From: Saliphagus infecundisoli
GTDB lineage: Archaea; Halobacteriota; Halobacteria; Halobacteriales; Natrialbaceae
Assembly: GCF_020177375.1 (NCBI RefSeq)
Contig: NZ_JAIWHV010000001.1
Span: 186,001 to 250,000 of the forward strand
Length of the DNA: 64,000 bases
Reading direction: 5' to 3'
Part shown: positions 25,149 through 33,281 of the stretch, piece by piece
How positions within the stretch are numbered: the first letter of the stretch is position 1
Layout of the letters: the number at the start of each line of letters is the position of its first letter
Program-made: the position numbers and the translations under genes
Notes under the pieces: generated by a model
What the model saw: only the letters and a program-made list of their open reading frames with translations
Databases searched by the model: none
What the model was told of the DNA's origin: nothing

Positions 25149-26501
25149 CTACGACAGCGCCGGCAGATACTCCCCGTTTGCCGCCAGCAGATCGTCTACC
25201 ATCGCGTCCGCCTCCTCCAAGGTACAGACCGCGCTCGTCAGCGGGTCGAGCTTGATGGCCCGACGGAGTGCCGCCTCGTCGCCCTCCGTGGCCGCCTGAA
25301 CCCCCAGGGCCTGGACGTTGACGTTCGTCCGGTTCAGCGCCGCGAGCTGGGCGGGGAGGTCGCCAGCCGAACACGGGTGGACGCCGGTCCCGTCCACGAG
25401 AGAGGGCACCTCGACCAGCGCGTCTGCGGGGAGGTTCGAGATCAGCGCACCCGCCCGCGAGCCGGCCGTGTTCGGGACGTTCAGGTTCATCCGGCGGACC
25501 GCGCCGGTCTCCAAGGAATGGACGATCCGGGCGGCGTACTCGTCGCTGCGGTCGAGTTGGGTGTCCATCGCCTCGGGGTCGAACGCCTCGCCCGGGTCGA
25601 TCGAACTCCACTGTTCTAAGTACTCGCCCGTCGGCAGCCAGCAGACCGGCGAGTACTCGAACTCCTCGGGGTCCGCCCGGTAGCTGCTCCGGTCGATGAG
25701 GTCGTCGATCTCCTCCTCGCTTTGCCGGAAATAGGGGAGATACTCCGAGAGGTGCTGGCTCGACTCCGTGATGAACGAGCCGAAGTGATCCATCGTCTCG
25801 AAGCGGACGACGTCGTCGGCGTACGCCTCGCCCCGCTTGGCGAGGACCGCCTCGAGATCCGGATAGAGATCTCTGCCGTCGTGTTCGAGTTCGAGAAACC
25901 ACGCCATGTGGTTGATGCCGGCGACCCAGTACTCGATCTCGTCAGACGGAACCCCGACGTAGCTCGCGAGGTCGTGGGCCGTGCCCTGGACGCTGTGACA
26001 GATGCCGTAGACGTCGATTTCGGTCTCCGCCGCGACCGCCCAGCAGACCATCGCCATCGGGTTCGTATGCTGGAGCAGCGGGGCGTCGGGACAGAGCTCC
26101 TCCATGTCCCGAGCGAGGTCGACCATCGTCGGGATCGTCCGCAGTGCTCGAAAGACCCCGCCCGGACCCAACGTGTCGCCGACGGCCTGGTAGACGCCGT
26201 ACTCCTCGGGGATCTCGATCTCGTTGCGAAACGGCTCCTCGCCGCCGACGTGGATCGCACAGATTACGTAGTCGGCGTCCGCGAGGGCCTCGCGCCGATC
26301 GGTCGTCGCCTCGACCGTCGCCGGCAGGTCGTTCGCCTCGACCAGCCGGCGGGCCATCGCCTCGCTTTCGGCCAGCCGGTCGTCGTCGATGTCCATCAGG
26401 GCAAGCGTCGCGCCCTGGAGCGCGGGAAAGGAGAGGAGGTCGCGGACGAGTGTCTGCGTGAAGGTGATGCTGCCGGCGCCGATGAAGGCGATCCTCGTCA
26501 T
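25149..26501 (-). CDS. GH4 family glycosidase, alpha-galactosidase (MelA)-like
   Basis: 450 residues. GH4 enzymes cleave glycosides by an NAD+- and Mn2+-dependent redox mechanism in the cytoplasm. The N-terminal Rossmann motif GAGSITFTQTLVRDL, the CHSVQGT segment (metal-binding Cys and His), QHTNPMA and VAGINHMAW match the alpha-galactosidase branch more than the 6-phospho-glucosidase branch. The ATG at 26501 starts directly at the Rossmann strand; an upstream ATG at 26516 would add five residues. No sugar transporter or regulator is adjacent, so the natural substrate is uncertain. Confidence 0.85.
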   Translation of the reverse strand: MTRIAFIGAGSITFTQTLVRDLLSFPALQGATLALMDIDDDRLAESEAMARRLVEANDLPATVEATTDRREALADADYVICAIHVGGEEPFRNEIEIPEEYGVYQAVGDTLGPGGVFRALRTIPTMVDLARDMEELCPDAPLLQHTNPMAMVCWAVAAETEIDVYGICHSVQGTAHDLASYVGVPSDEIEYWVAGINHMAWFLELEHDGRDLYPDLEAVLAKRGEAYADDVVRFETMDHFGSFITESSQHLSEYLPYFRQSEEEIDDLIDRSSYRADPEEFEYSPVCWLPTGEYLEQWSSIDPGEAFDPEAMDTQLDRSDEYAARIVHSLETGAVRRMNLNVPNTAGSRAGALISNLPADALVEVPSLVDGTGVHPCSAGDLPAQLAALNRTNVNVQALGVQAATEGDEAALRRAIKLDPLTSAVCTLEEADAMVDDLLAANGEYLPALS

Positions 26502-26562
26502 GCCCTGGATCCACATACCACCGCCCTAAACGTTGCTATCGCGTGGCGCGATCCCCGTCCGG

Positions 26563-28377
26563 TCAGGGCGCGTAGTAGTACTCGCCCTCGCGTTTCTGCT
26601 GGCTGTCAAGTTGCGAGCCGGGCTTGTTGATCCGGGGTCGGGACGTCCGCTCGTCCCGGCGGAAGGTCACCTCCAGGTTCGCGAGGAAGTCGTTCATCCC
26701 CGAACGCATCGCCTGGGGAGTGCCCGCGTGACCCTCCACGGCGGGTTCGCCCTCGAAGACCATCAGCCGGTCTGCGAGCAGGTCGATCATGTAGATGTCG
26801 TGATCGATGACCAGCACCGTCGCGTCCTGTTGTTCTGCGTACCGCCGGATCGCGCGGGTCGCCTGGACCCGCTGTTCGACGTCCAAGTGGGCGGAGGGCT
26901 CGTCGAGCAGGTAGAGGTCGGCCGACTCCGAGAGGCAGGCCGCGATCGCGACCCGCTGGCGCTCGCCGCCCGAGAGGTCCGAGAGGTTCTGCTCCATGAT
27001 GCGCTCGAGCTGGAGCGGTTGGGCGATCTCGGTGGTCCAGTACGAGGAGCCGAACTGGTCGGTGATCGAGGAGAGAAAGGCGTCCACCCGCATCCGCTGG
27101 TCGATCGTGACGTACTGGGGTTTGTAGGAGATGTCCAGATCGAGGTCGGCGTCTCCCTCGTCGGGTTCCAGCTCTCCCGTCAGCAACCGGGCGAACGTGG
27201 ACTTCCCGATCCCGTTCGGGCCGACGATCCCCAGGACCTCATTCTCGTGGATCTCGCCGCCCTCGACGGTAAGGGAGAACTCGCCGTCGCCGTAGGACTT
27301 CGAGATATCGGGGTAGGAGACCAGAGTGTCGCCGCGTTCGACGGTCCGGGGGGCGTGTTCCTCGAACCCGATCGCCTCGGGGCGGATCCGCATGTTCTCG
27401 TTGTCGAGGTAGCCCCCGAGGTACTCGTTGATTCCATTGCGGACGGATTTCGGCGAGGTGATCACGCCGTAGGCGCCGGGTTCGCCGTAGGCGACGTGGA
27501 GGGTGTCCGCGAGCAGGTCGAGGATCGCGAGGTCGTGTTCGACGACCAGCATCGACTTGTCCTCCTCGGCGGCGAGTTCCCGGATCAGCCGTGCGGCGAT
27601 CACCCGCTGGCCGATGTCGAGGTAGGGGGTGATCTCGTCTAAGAAGTAGAAGTCGGTGTCCCGCGCCAGGGTCGCGGCGAGCGCGACCCGCTGGAGTTCG
27701 CCGCCCGAGAGGTCATCGATCGCCTGGTCGAGTACGGGTTCGATCGAGAGCCGGGAGGCGAGTTCCTCCAAGACGCCGCGTTCGTCCGCCCTTTCGAGCA
27801 ACTCGCGGGTGTTGCCCTCGAACTGCTCGGGGATCTGATCGACGTACTGTGGTTTGCGTGCGACGGTGATCTCGCCGTCGCGGATCGACTCGATGTAGTC
27901 CTGCAGTTCGGTCCCTCGATAGGCATCCAGAACCGCGTCCCAGCCCGGCGGCTCTTCGTGTTCGCCCAGGTTGGGCTCGAGTTCGCCCGCCAGGATCCGG
28001 ACGGCGGTCGTTTTCCCGATGCCGTTGGGTCCCAGAATGCCCGTCACCTTCCCCTCCTCGGGGACGGGAAGCCCGTAGAGCGCGAAGGCGTTCTCGCCGT
28101 AGCGGTGGGCCGGCTGGTCGTCGAGTTCCTGGGGGAGATTGAGGATCTCGATGGCGTCGAAGGGACACTTCTCGACGCAGATCCCGCAGGTCTCGCCCAG
28201 ACAGATCTCCTCGCTGATCCGGATCTGGTCGGGTTGGCCCTCCGCCGTCTCCTCGCCCCGGAGGGTGATACACTCCTTGCCCGTTCGATTCGGCGGACAG
28301 AAGTTCTTGCACTCGTAGTTACACCGGTCGGGCTGACACCGGTCGAGATCGACGACGGCGATGCTGTCGTCGGCCAT
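26563..28377 (-). CDS. ABCE1/RLI ribosome-recycling ATPase
   Basis: 604 residues. It splits ribosomes after termination, working with aPelota/aRF1. The N-terminus has cysteine motifs for two [4Fe-4S] clusters (DLDRCQPDRCNYECKNFC and CLGETCGICVEKCP). Two ABC domains follow, each with a Walker A (GPNGIGKTTA; GPNGIGKSTF) and a signature (LSGGELQRVA; LSGGERQRVA). A hinge region links them. The ATG at 28377 overlaps the stop of the upstream EMC6-like gene by one base (TGATG), so the two are translationally coupled. Confidence 0.96.
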   Translation of the reverse strand: MADDSIAVVDLDRCQPDRCNYECKNFCPPNRTGKECITLRGEETAEGQPDQIRISEEICLGETCGICVEKCPFDAIEILNLPQELDDQPAHRYGENAFALYGLPVPEEGKVTGILGPNGIGKTTAVRILAGELEPNLGEHEEPPGWDAVLDAYRGTELQDYIESIRDGEITVARKPQYVDQIPEQFEGNTRELLERADERGVLEELASRLSIEPVLDQAIDDLSGGELQRVALAATLARDTDFYFLDEITPYLDIGQRVIAARLIRELAAEEDKSMLVVEHDLAILDLLADTLHVAYGEPGAYGVITSPKSVRNGINEYLGGYLDNENMRIRPEAIGFEEHAPRTVERGDTLVSYPDISKSYGDGEFSLTVEGGEIHENEVLGIVGPNGIGKSTFARLLTGELEPDEGDADLDLDISYKPQYVTIDQRMRVDAFLSSITDQFGSSYWTTEIAQPLQLERIMEQNLSDLSGGERQRVAIAACLSESADLYLLDEPSAHLDVEQRVQATRAIRRYAEQQDATVLVIDHDIYMIDLLADRLMVFEGEPAVEGHAGTPQAMRSGMNDFLANLEVTFRRDERTSRPRINKPGSQLDSQQKREGEYYYAP

Positions 28378-28700
28378 CAGCCCGTGTACTCCGTCGTGAG
28401 CAGGATTCCCCACGTGATGAACCACAGCGAGAAGGTCATCAGGGTGATGAAGAGGTAGTGTTTGACCCCGAACTCATCGTCGCCGTAGATTCCGAGCGCC
28501 TGGATCAGCGGGAACTGGAGGACGATCGTCCCGACGACGATCAGGAGCGCCCGGGTGTCGGTCGCGGCCGTCGCCGGCGCGGCGTCGCCCGTGATGATCG
28601 AGGAGGCGATCGCCGCCCCGATGCCGAGCAGAGCCGCGAACGACGTCACGCCGATCGAGCGGACGTGCTCGCGTCGGTCGCTGAGCGATTCGGTCGCCAT
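28377..28700 (-). CDS. EMC6-like three-helix membrane protein
   Basis: 107 residues with helices near 18-38, 52-72 and 82-102 and a short basic N-terminus (SLSDRREHVRSIG). Size and layout match archaeal EMC6-like proteins, found in the eukaryotic ER membrane complex that inserts membrane proteins. I rely on topology and the conserved ABCE1 linkage, since motifs are weak. The ATG at 28700 is favoured over 28727 because it sits just before the conserved basic stretch. Confidence 0.65.
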   Translation of the reverse strand: MATESLSDRREHVRSIGVTSFAALLGIGAAIASSIITGDAAPATAATDTRALLIVVGTIVLQFPLIQALGIYGDDEFGVKHYLFITLMTFSLWFITWGILLTTEYTG

Positions 28701-28785
28701 GTCCGTGAGTCCGACCCGGGCGTTCAAAAGCCGTTCGGGTTCGCTGGCGAGCCCTCCCGCGCCGACGGAACGCGACCGTCCCCTT

Positions 28786-28794
28786 TATGGCCGT
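28786..28794 (+). promoter_or_regulatory. A-box for the 28816 exported-protein gene
   Basis: CCTTTATGG lies about 26 bases upstream of the ATG at 28816, consistent with a leaderless or near-leaderless transcript. Confidence 0.45.
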
Positions 28795-28815
28795 GAACGT
28801 TCAATTAGTCGTACA

Positions 28816-29970
28816 ATGGTGCGGAGATCCCGGTCGCGGTCGCGCGGGGGCGGGGGAGCCCTTTCCCGCCGGGCCCTTCTCGGCGGCGGAGTGGTCGCCG
28901 TCGGTGGGGCCGGACTCGTGGCCCGCTCGGGCGCGTTCTCACAGAGCACTGCGACCCGGGAGGCGAGCATCGACTCTGCCGGCGACGACGAGGCGTTGGT
29001 CGGGGTCGCGGTCGCGTCCGTCGTCGCCGGGGAGGACGACCAGGAACTGGCGACGATCACGAACAACGCGGGCCGGGAGCTCTCGGTCACGGTGACGCTT
29101 GCCGACCCCGAGGACGGCGAGGTCGGAGAGCCGGCGGCGACGATCGGGCCCGACGACGAGCACACGTTTTCAGTTTCAGTCGCCCGGGGCATCGATACCG
29201 GTGAGAAGGCACTCCCGTTCGATATCGAGGCGACCGGCGACGACTCCTTTCACGCCACGATGGAACGGCGGGCGGACGTCGAGGCGGGCGAGGAGCCCGG
29301 CGAGCCGACCCTCAAGCGGAAGATTATCGACGAGACGAAGAACACCAACGCCGCGTTCACCATCGAGTACGACGTCGAATCGGTGGCCGACTTCGACCGC
29401 CTCGAACTGGACGTCGAGAACGCGAGCGTCGGCTGGATCGCGGGCGAGTCGTTCGTCCGCGAGAGCCCCGAGGGCGTGCTCTCCTATCCCTCGAGCGGCC
29501 ACGACGGCGGCGCCGAGGGCCACACCTACACGTTCACGTTCCGGGTCTACGACTCGAACGGGGTAGTGCTCACCCGAAGCACCGAACGGGTCGCCGGCGA
29601 GGAGAGCGACGACGACGACGGGATCGGCGGCGCGGACGACCCCGAGCTCGAGTGGTTCGCCGTCGAGGACGACAGCAGCCCCCAGCACGGGACGACGCTG
29701 GCAGTCGAGTACCAGACCGCCGTCGCCGATCCCGACCGGTTCGGGTCGGTCCGCGTCGAGTTCGACACCGACGCCGATCCGGGCGGACACTGGGCCGACG
29801 AGACGATCTACGGCGAGGGGTCGAGCGATACCGTGACCCACACGAGGGACGGCACCGTCGGCTCGACCTACGAGGTGACCGTCGCCGTCGAACGACCCAG
29901 CGGGGTCACGGTCGACTCGGGGACGGTCACGATCGAATCGGGCTCGAACGAGACGATCGACTGGCCGTAG
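28816..29970 (+). CDS. Exported multi-domain protein with SipW-type signal region
   Basis: 384 residues. The N-terminus has a basic arginine-rich tail, then SRRALLGGG and a hydrophobic core to about residue 36, followed by the SGAFSQ motif (38-43). That motif recurs in the DUF1102 protein at 30764, with the same AGD..AL spacing afterwards. The rest looks like three beta-sandwich, Ig-like modules (about 50-155, 160-265, 275-384) separated by acidic linkers. No enzyme motif. It is probably processed by the signal peptidase encoded at 32025 and may be a matrix or filament-associated protein. The assignment rests on the shared signal and position. Confidence 0.7.
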   Translation: MVRRSRSRSRGGGGALSRRALLGGGVVAVGGAGLVARSGAFSQSTATREASIDSAGDDEALVGVAVASVVAGEDDQELATITNNAGRELSVTVTLADPEDGEVGEPAATIGPDDEHTFSVSVARGIDTGEKALPFDIEATGDDSFHATMERRADVEAGEEPGEPTLKRKIIDETKNTNAAFTIEYDVESVADFDRLELDVENASVGWIAGESFVRESPEGVLSYPSSGHDGGAEGHTYTFTFRVYDSNGVVLTRSTERVAGEESDDDDGIGGADDPELEWFAVEDDSSPQHGTTLAVEYQTAVADPDRFGSVRVEFDTDADPGGHWADETIYGEGSSDTVTHTRDGTVGSTYEVTVAVERPSGVTVDSGTVTIESGSNETIDWP

Positions 29971-29999
29971 TCGCTCGGTTTTCCCGTTCGAACGTCGGA

Positions 30000-30587
30000 C
30001 TACGGCGGCCGATCGCCGGCTCCGAGCCGGCTCCGGCGGTTCTCGACGGTGTGGACGGCCGCCGATATCCCGAAGAGCGCGACGAGCAGCGTCGCCCAGC
30101 CGAGGGTCGGAACGGTCTCGGTGGGGACGACCTCGAGCCAGAGGCCGGCGATCACGGCGCCCGCGACCGCCGAGAGTCCGAGGTAGTAGACGCCCCAGGG
30201 GATCGAGTCGCCGGGAACGATGTCGAGATAGACGTCGAGGTCGGCGGCGGAGTCGGTGAGTGCGATCGTCCGGTCGTCGAACTCGACCATGTTCGCGCGT
30301 TCGAGGGTCGGCAGGTGGGTCTGCTGGAGGGAGGTGTAGACCCGCTTTCGCTCGGCGGAAGTGAGTTCCGCGACCTCCTTGTCGAGTTCCCAGGCCGCGA
30401 CGTGCTCGGCGAGGTCGCCGAGTTCCACGGGGTCGTCCTGCTGTTTGCAGTAGTGGATCGCGTACCGCCGGCGGTGGTTGCTGAGCAGGTCGAAGATCTC
30501 GCCGCGGGTCGGCCGGTCGTCCGTTTCGGACTCCGGGCCCGGGGCCGATTCGTTTTCACCCTTCTCCTTCCCTTCTGTCAGCGCCAT
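30000..30587 (-). CDS. HTH regulator (DUF7344-like) with two membrane helices
   Basis: 195 residues. A winged-helix domain (about 25-115) begins EIFDLLSNHRRRYAIHYC and includes a second helical part with SLQQTHLPTLERANMVEF. Two hydrophobic helices follow (about 140-160 and 165-183). The start at 30587 has GAGGAG close upstream. It is divergent from the DUF1102 gene and convergent with the 28816 gene, so it sits inside the export locus and is the obvious candidate regulator. Membrane tethering would suit sensing of the cell surface, but that is inference. Confidence 0.75.
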   Translation of the reverse strand: MALTEGKEKGENESAPGPESETDDRPTRGEIFDLLSNHRRRYAIHYCKQQDDPVELGDLAEHVAAWELDKEVAELTSAERKRVYTSLQQTHLPTLERANMVEFDDRTIALTDSAADLDVYLDIVPGDSIPWGVYYLGLSAVAGAVIAGLWLEVVPTETVPTLGWATLLVALFGISAAVHTVENRRSRLGAGDRPP

Positions 30588-30763
30588 CGACTCCTCACTT
30601 TTCGTGAAAATCAGACGGGAGAGGTATAAGTCTAGCGACCGTTCCGGCACCGTTTCGGCAACAGTTGTCGGAGAAAGGCCGGCTTGAAACGGCTCTGGCC
30701 CGGCCAGACGACGTTCTGGCGACTCAATACAAAGGGGAGTGGGTCCCAAGGAGGGGATACACC
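30588..30763. promoter_or_regulatory. Divergent promoter region of the SipW/TasA-like locus
   Basis: 176 bases between two divergent starts. On the minus strand ACTTATACC (about 30623-30631) is an A-box for the regulator. On the plus side AAGGAGGGG (30749-30757) is a strong Shine-Dalgarno sequence about 7 bases before the ATG at 30764, so this gene has a leader, unlike most neighbours. An AT-richer CTCAATACAAAG (30723-30734) precedes it. Any operator for the regulator would lie here; I see no clear palindrome. Confidence 0.5.
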
Positions 30764-31243
30764 ATGAGGATGAACAGACGGAACGTGCTCGCGGGAATCG
30801 GTATGACGGTCGTTGCCGGCGGCGGCGCCCTCGCGTCGGGCGCGTTCAGCCAGGTGGAAGCGGATCGATCGGTGAGCGTCACCACGGCGGGCGACGGGAG
30901 CGCACTCCTCCAGTTCGACGTCGACGACAGCTACAACGGGATCGACGACACTGGTGACGGGGTAGTCGCCCTCACGTTCCAGGACATCAACCAGGACGCA
31001 GTGACGACCTTCGAGGGCGCGCTGACCGTCACCAACAACGGGAGCGACGACGTGTCGCTCTCGGCCTCGAACGTCCCGGCCGCGATCACGTTTACGGATG
31101 CGAACGGAACGGATCTCGCGAACGGCGTGGATATACCGTCCGGCGGAAACAGCGCGAACTTCGACATCGAGATCGATCTGGTCGACAACTCCGAGCCGAG
31201 CGACCAGGACATCACGTTCAACGCCCAGGCCCAGAGCAACTGA
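30764..31243 (+). CDS. DUF1102/TasA-like exported subunit
   Basis: 159 residues. A double-arginine start (MNRRNVLAG) and hydrophobic core lead to SGAFSQVEADR at residues 25-35. The mature protein is almost all beta-strand: repeated strands with Asn/Asp/Ser, no cysteine, and an ending NAQAQSN. Family knowledge: DUF1102/camelysin-type proteins are processed by a SipW-like signal peptidase, and related TasA (Bacillus) and AbpA (Pyrobaculum) polymerise by donor-strand exchange of the mature N-terminus into matrix fibres or bundling pili. The strong ribosome-binding site suggests high expression. Filament formation here is inference. Confidence 0.8.
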   Translation: MRMNRRNVLAGIGMTVVAGGGALASGAFSQVEADRSVSVTTAGDGSALLQFDVDDSYNGIDDTGDGVVALTFQDINQDAVTTFEGALTVTNNGSDDVSLSASNVPAAITFTDANGTDLANGVDIPSGGNSANFDIEIDLVDNSEPSDQDITFNAQAQSN

Positions 31244-31307
31244 GCCTCCCGTCACCGACTTCCTTCGTCGGTGAACCGACCGCAAGATCGATCGGATAAT
31301 ACATCCA

Positions 31308-31889
31308 ATGTCCCGAAACACTCGTTTCCTGGCCCTGCTCGCCGTCGTGACGGGCACCACCTTCATCGTGCTCGGTCTGGCGGTGCCGACGGGAGCGATC
31401 GTTTCGGGAGCGCCCGACGAGGGTCGGTCGAGAGCCGTCGCCCTCGAGCCCACCTCCGACCACGCCGGACTCTCAGGGGACGAACTCGTCGTCGAACTCG
31501 CTAGTGTGAACAGGGACGCGACCTCGAGGTTCGACAGCGTCTTCACGATCACCGCCCGGGAAGCGGGAGCGATCCGCCTCGAGACCGACGTCGAGGGCGT
31601 CGCCTTCCATCGGGATGGGCAAGCCATCGCACCGGAGGAACCCCTCCGGCTCGAGGCCGGCGAGACCGTCCCGGTGGGGGTGATCGTCGAGACGGCCGAC
31701 GCCGACCCCGAGGGCGGGACGTTCACGGTCTACGTCGAGGGCGAGTCCACGGCACCGACCTACGCCGTCGGCAGCCGGATCTTCACGGATCGGTTGACCG
31801 CGCTGGTCGCCGTTCCGATCGCCGTCGGGCTCCTCTCGGTCGCCGGGCTCGTCCGCCGTCGCCGGGATCTCTGGCCCGTGCTCCCGTGA
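31308..31889 (+). CDS. Exported protein with C-terminal membrane anchor in the SipW locus
   Basis: 193 residues. Signal-like helix at about 8-30, a beta-rich extracellular part (35-160), and a terminal helix (165-183) followed by arginines (VRRRRDL), so the bulk faces outside and is anchored at its end. It lacks the SGAFSQ motif. Located between the TasA-like subunit and the signal peptidase, it could anchor or nucleate a filament, by analogy with TapA; there is no direct sequence similarity to show that. No cysteine pair or enzyme motif. Confidence 0.7.
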   Translation: MSRNTRFLALLAVVTGTTFIVLGLAVPTGAIVSGAPDEGRSRAVALEPTSDHAGLSGDELVVELASVNRDATSRFDSVFTITAREAGAIRLETDVEGVAFHRDGQAIAPEEPLRLEAGETVPVGVIVETADADPEGGTFTVYVEGESTAPTYAVGSRIFTDRLTALVAVPIAVGLLSVAGLVRRRRDLWPVLP

Positions 31890-32024
31890 TAGCGGCCGAA
31901 ACGTTCATCCGACCTGACACGGTAGCCATCGCCGGAGCAGACGGATGGACGGACTGAGAGGAGACGAATCGTCGCGGCCGATCGCCGGGCGGAGAGTGCC
32001 GGACGGGGAGCACCGGGGACGGCG

Positions 32025-33182
32025 ATGAGCGGCGGAAGCCTCCTCGGAAAACTGTTCACGATCGTTTTCGCGATCGTTCTCCTCTCGCTGGTCGTCGGGC
32101 AGGTGCTGGGCCAGCCGATACTCCTTGGATACGTCACGACGGGGAGCATGGAGCCGACGATTGACGCCGGCGACGGCTTCGTCGCGATCCCGGCGGCGGT
32201 GACGGGCGAGCCCGAACCCGGAGACGTCGTCACCTTCGAGGCGACCGAACTCCACGACGGCGGGCTAACGACCCACCGGATCGTCGGCGAGGCCGAGGGA
32301 GGGTACGTCACCCAGGGCGACGCCAACCCCTTCACCGATCAGGACGGCGGGGAGCCGCCCGTTACTGAGGGACAGATCGTCGCGAGCGCCCTCCAGGTCG
32401 GGGACACCGTCGTGACGATCCCCCACCTCGGGACCGCGGTCATGGGGATCGGGTCGGTCCTCGAGACCGGATACGCCGCCGTCGCCTCGACGCTCGGCTT
32501 CACGACGACGCCCGACGGCGAGGGCGGCGGGGCGGTGCTGGTCGGTCTCGGGGTCGTTCTGGTCGGCCTCGGCGCCCTCTTTGGTTCCGGCCGGGACGTC
32601 GGCCGTTCGACGGCCCGGGAGAACGTGCTCGCGGTCCGGGTCGCGATCGCAGCCGTCCTCGTCGTTTTCGTCGCCGTCGCGACGGTCGCGATGGTCGTCC
32701 CCGCGGGGGTCTACGAGTACGAGGTCGTGAGCACGACCGAGCCGACCGACGATCCCCAGGTGCTCGCACCCGGCGAGTCCGGCGAGCTGGCCCGGACCGT
32801 CGACAACGCGGGCTTCGTTCCGACCGTCGCCATCGTCGAACCGCAGAGCCTCGGGATCGCCTCCGAGCCCGACCGCCTGACCGTCGGCGCCCGGGGGGAG
32901 GCCGAGACGACGGTCACGCTGACCGCGCCTGAGGAGGAAGGCGAGTACGTCCGCCACGTCGGCGAGTACCGCTACCTGCTCGTCCTCCCGCCGTCGGTCC
33001 TCGCCGCGCTCCACGGCGTCCACCCGCTCGTCGCGATCGCCGCCGTCGACGCCGTCGTCGTCGCCGTCGTCGTCGTGACGATGGTCGCGCTCCTGGGATC
33101 GGGTGATCTCCGATTTCGCCGGCCCGGCGGGAACGTCCCCGCCAGGCGCCGCCTCGAGCGCAAACTCCGGAAGTGGCGCTGA
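32025..33182 (+). CDS. SipW/Sec11-type signal peptidase I with extra extracellular domain
   Basis: 385 residues. Helix 1 is at about 8-30. The catalytic part has Ser41 in TTGSMEPTI and His84 in LTTHRIVG in place of the bacterial Lys, plus GDAN (Asp99); this Ser/His pattern marks the ER/archaeal/SipW class. Beyond the usual end (about 150) come two helices (near 167-187 and 205-228), a beta-rich domain of about 90 residues (230-318) that reads like an Ig/CARDB fold, and a last helix (330-352) with a basic tail. The fused domain could present or hold substrates. Flanking exported proteins are its likely clients. Confidence 0.85.
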   Translation: MSGGSLLGKLFTIVFAIVLLSLVVGQVLGQPILLGYVTTGSMEPTIDAGDGFVAIPAAVTGEPEPGDVVTFEATELHDGGLTTHRIVGEAEGGYVTQGDANPFTDQDGGEPPVTEGQIVASALQVGDTVVTIPHLGTAVMGIGSVLETGYAAVASTLGFTTTPDGEGGGAVLVGLGVVLVGLGALFGSGRDVGRSTARENVLAVRVAIAAVLVVFVAVATVAMVVPAGVYEYEVVSTTEPTDDPQVLAPGESGELARTVDNAGFVPTVAIVEPQSLGIASEPDRLTVGARGEAETTVTLTAPEEEGEYVRHVGEYRYLLVLPPSVLAALHGVHPLVAIAAVDAVVVAVVVVTMVALLGSGDLRFRRPGGNVPARRRLERKLRKWR

Positions 33183-33204
33183 AGCGCCGTCGGCGAAACA
33201 CTAG

Positions 33205-33240
33205 TATTATATCTCGTGAATGTCTGTAATTGAGTATACT
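33205..33240 (+). promoter_or_regulatory. AT-rich promoter candidates for the DUF5305-type gene
   Basis: TATTATAT (33205-33212) and GTATACT (33234-33240) form the most AT-rich stretch of the locus, between the signal peptidase stop and the next start. The second box is about 42 bases from the GTG, leaving room for a short leader with a ribosome-binding site. The gene may thus be expressed separately from the upstream genes. Confidence 0.5.
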
Positions 33241-33270
33241 GGTTCGGGGGACCGACTCCCCCGATTCGGG

Positions 33271-33277
33271 AGGGAGG
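33271..33277 (+). promoter_or_regulatory. Shine-Dalgarno sequence that supports a GTG start
   Basis: AGGGAGG ends four bases before the GTG at 33282. It decides the start: the GTG opens straight into a short N-terminus before a membrane helix, and no ATG in this frame lies close by. Confidence 0.6.
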
Positions 33278-33281
33278 ACAC

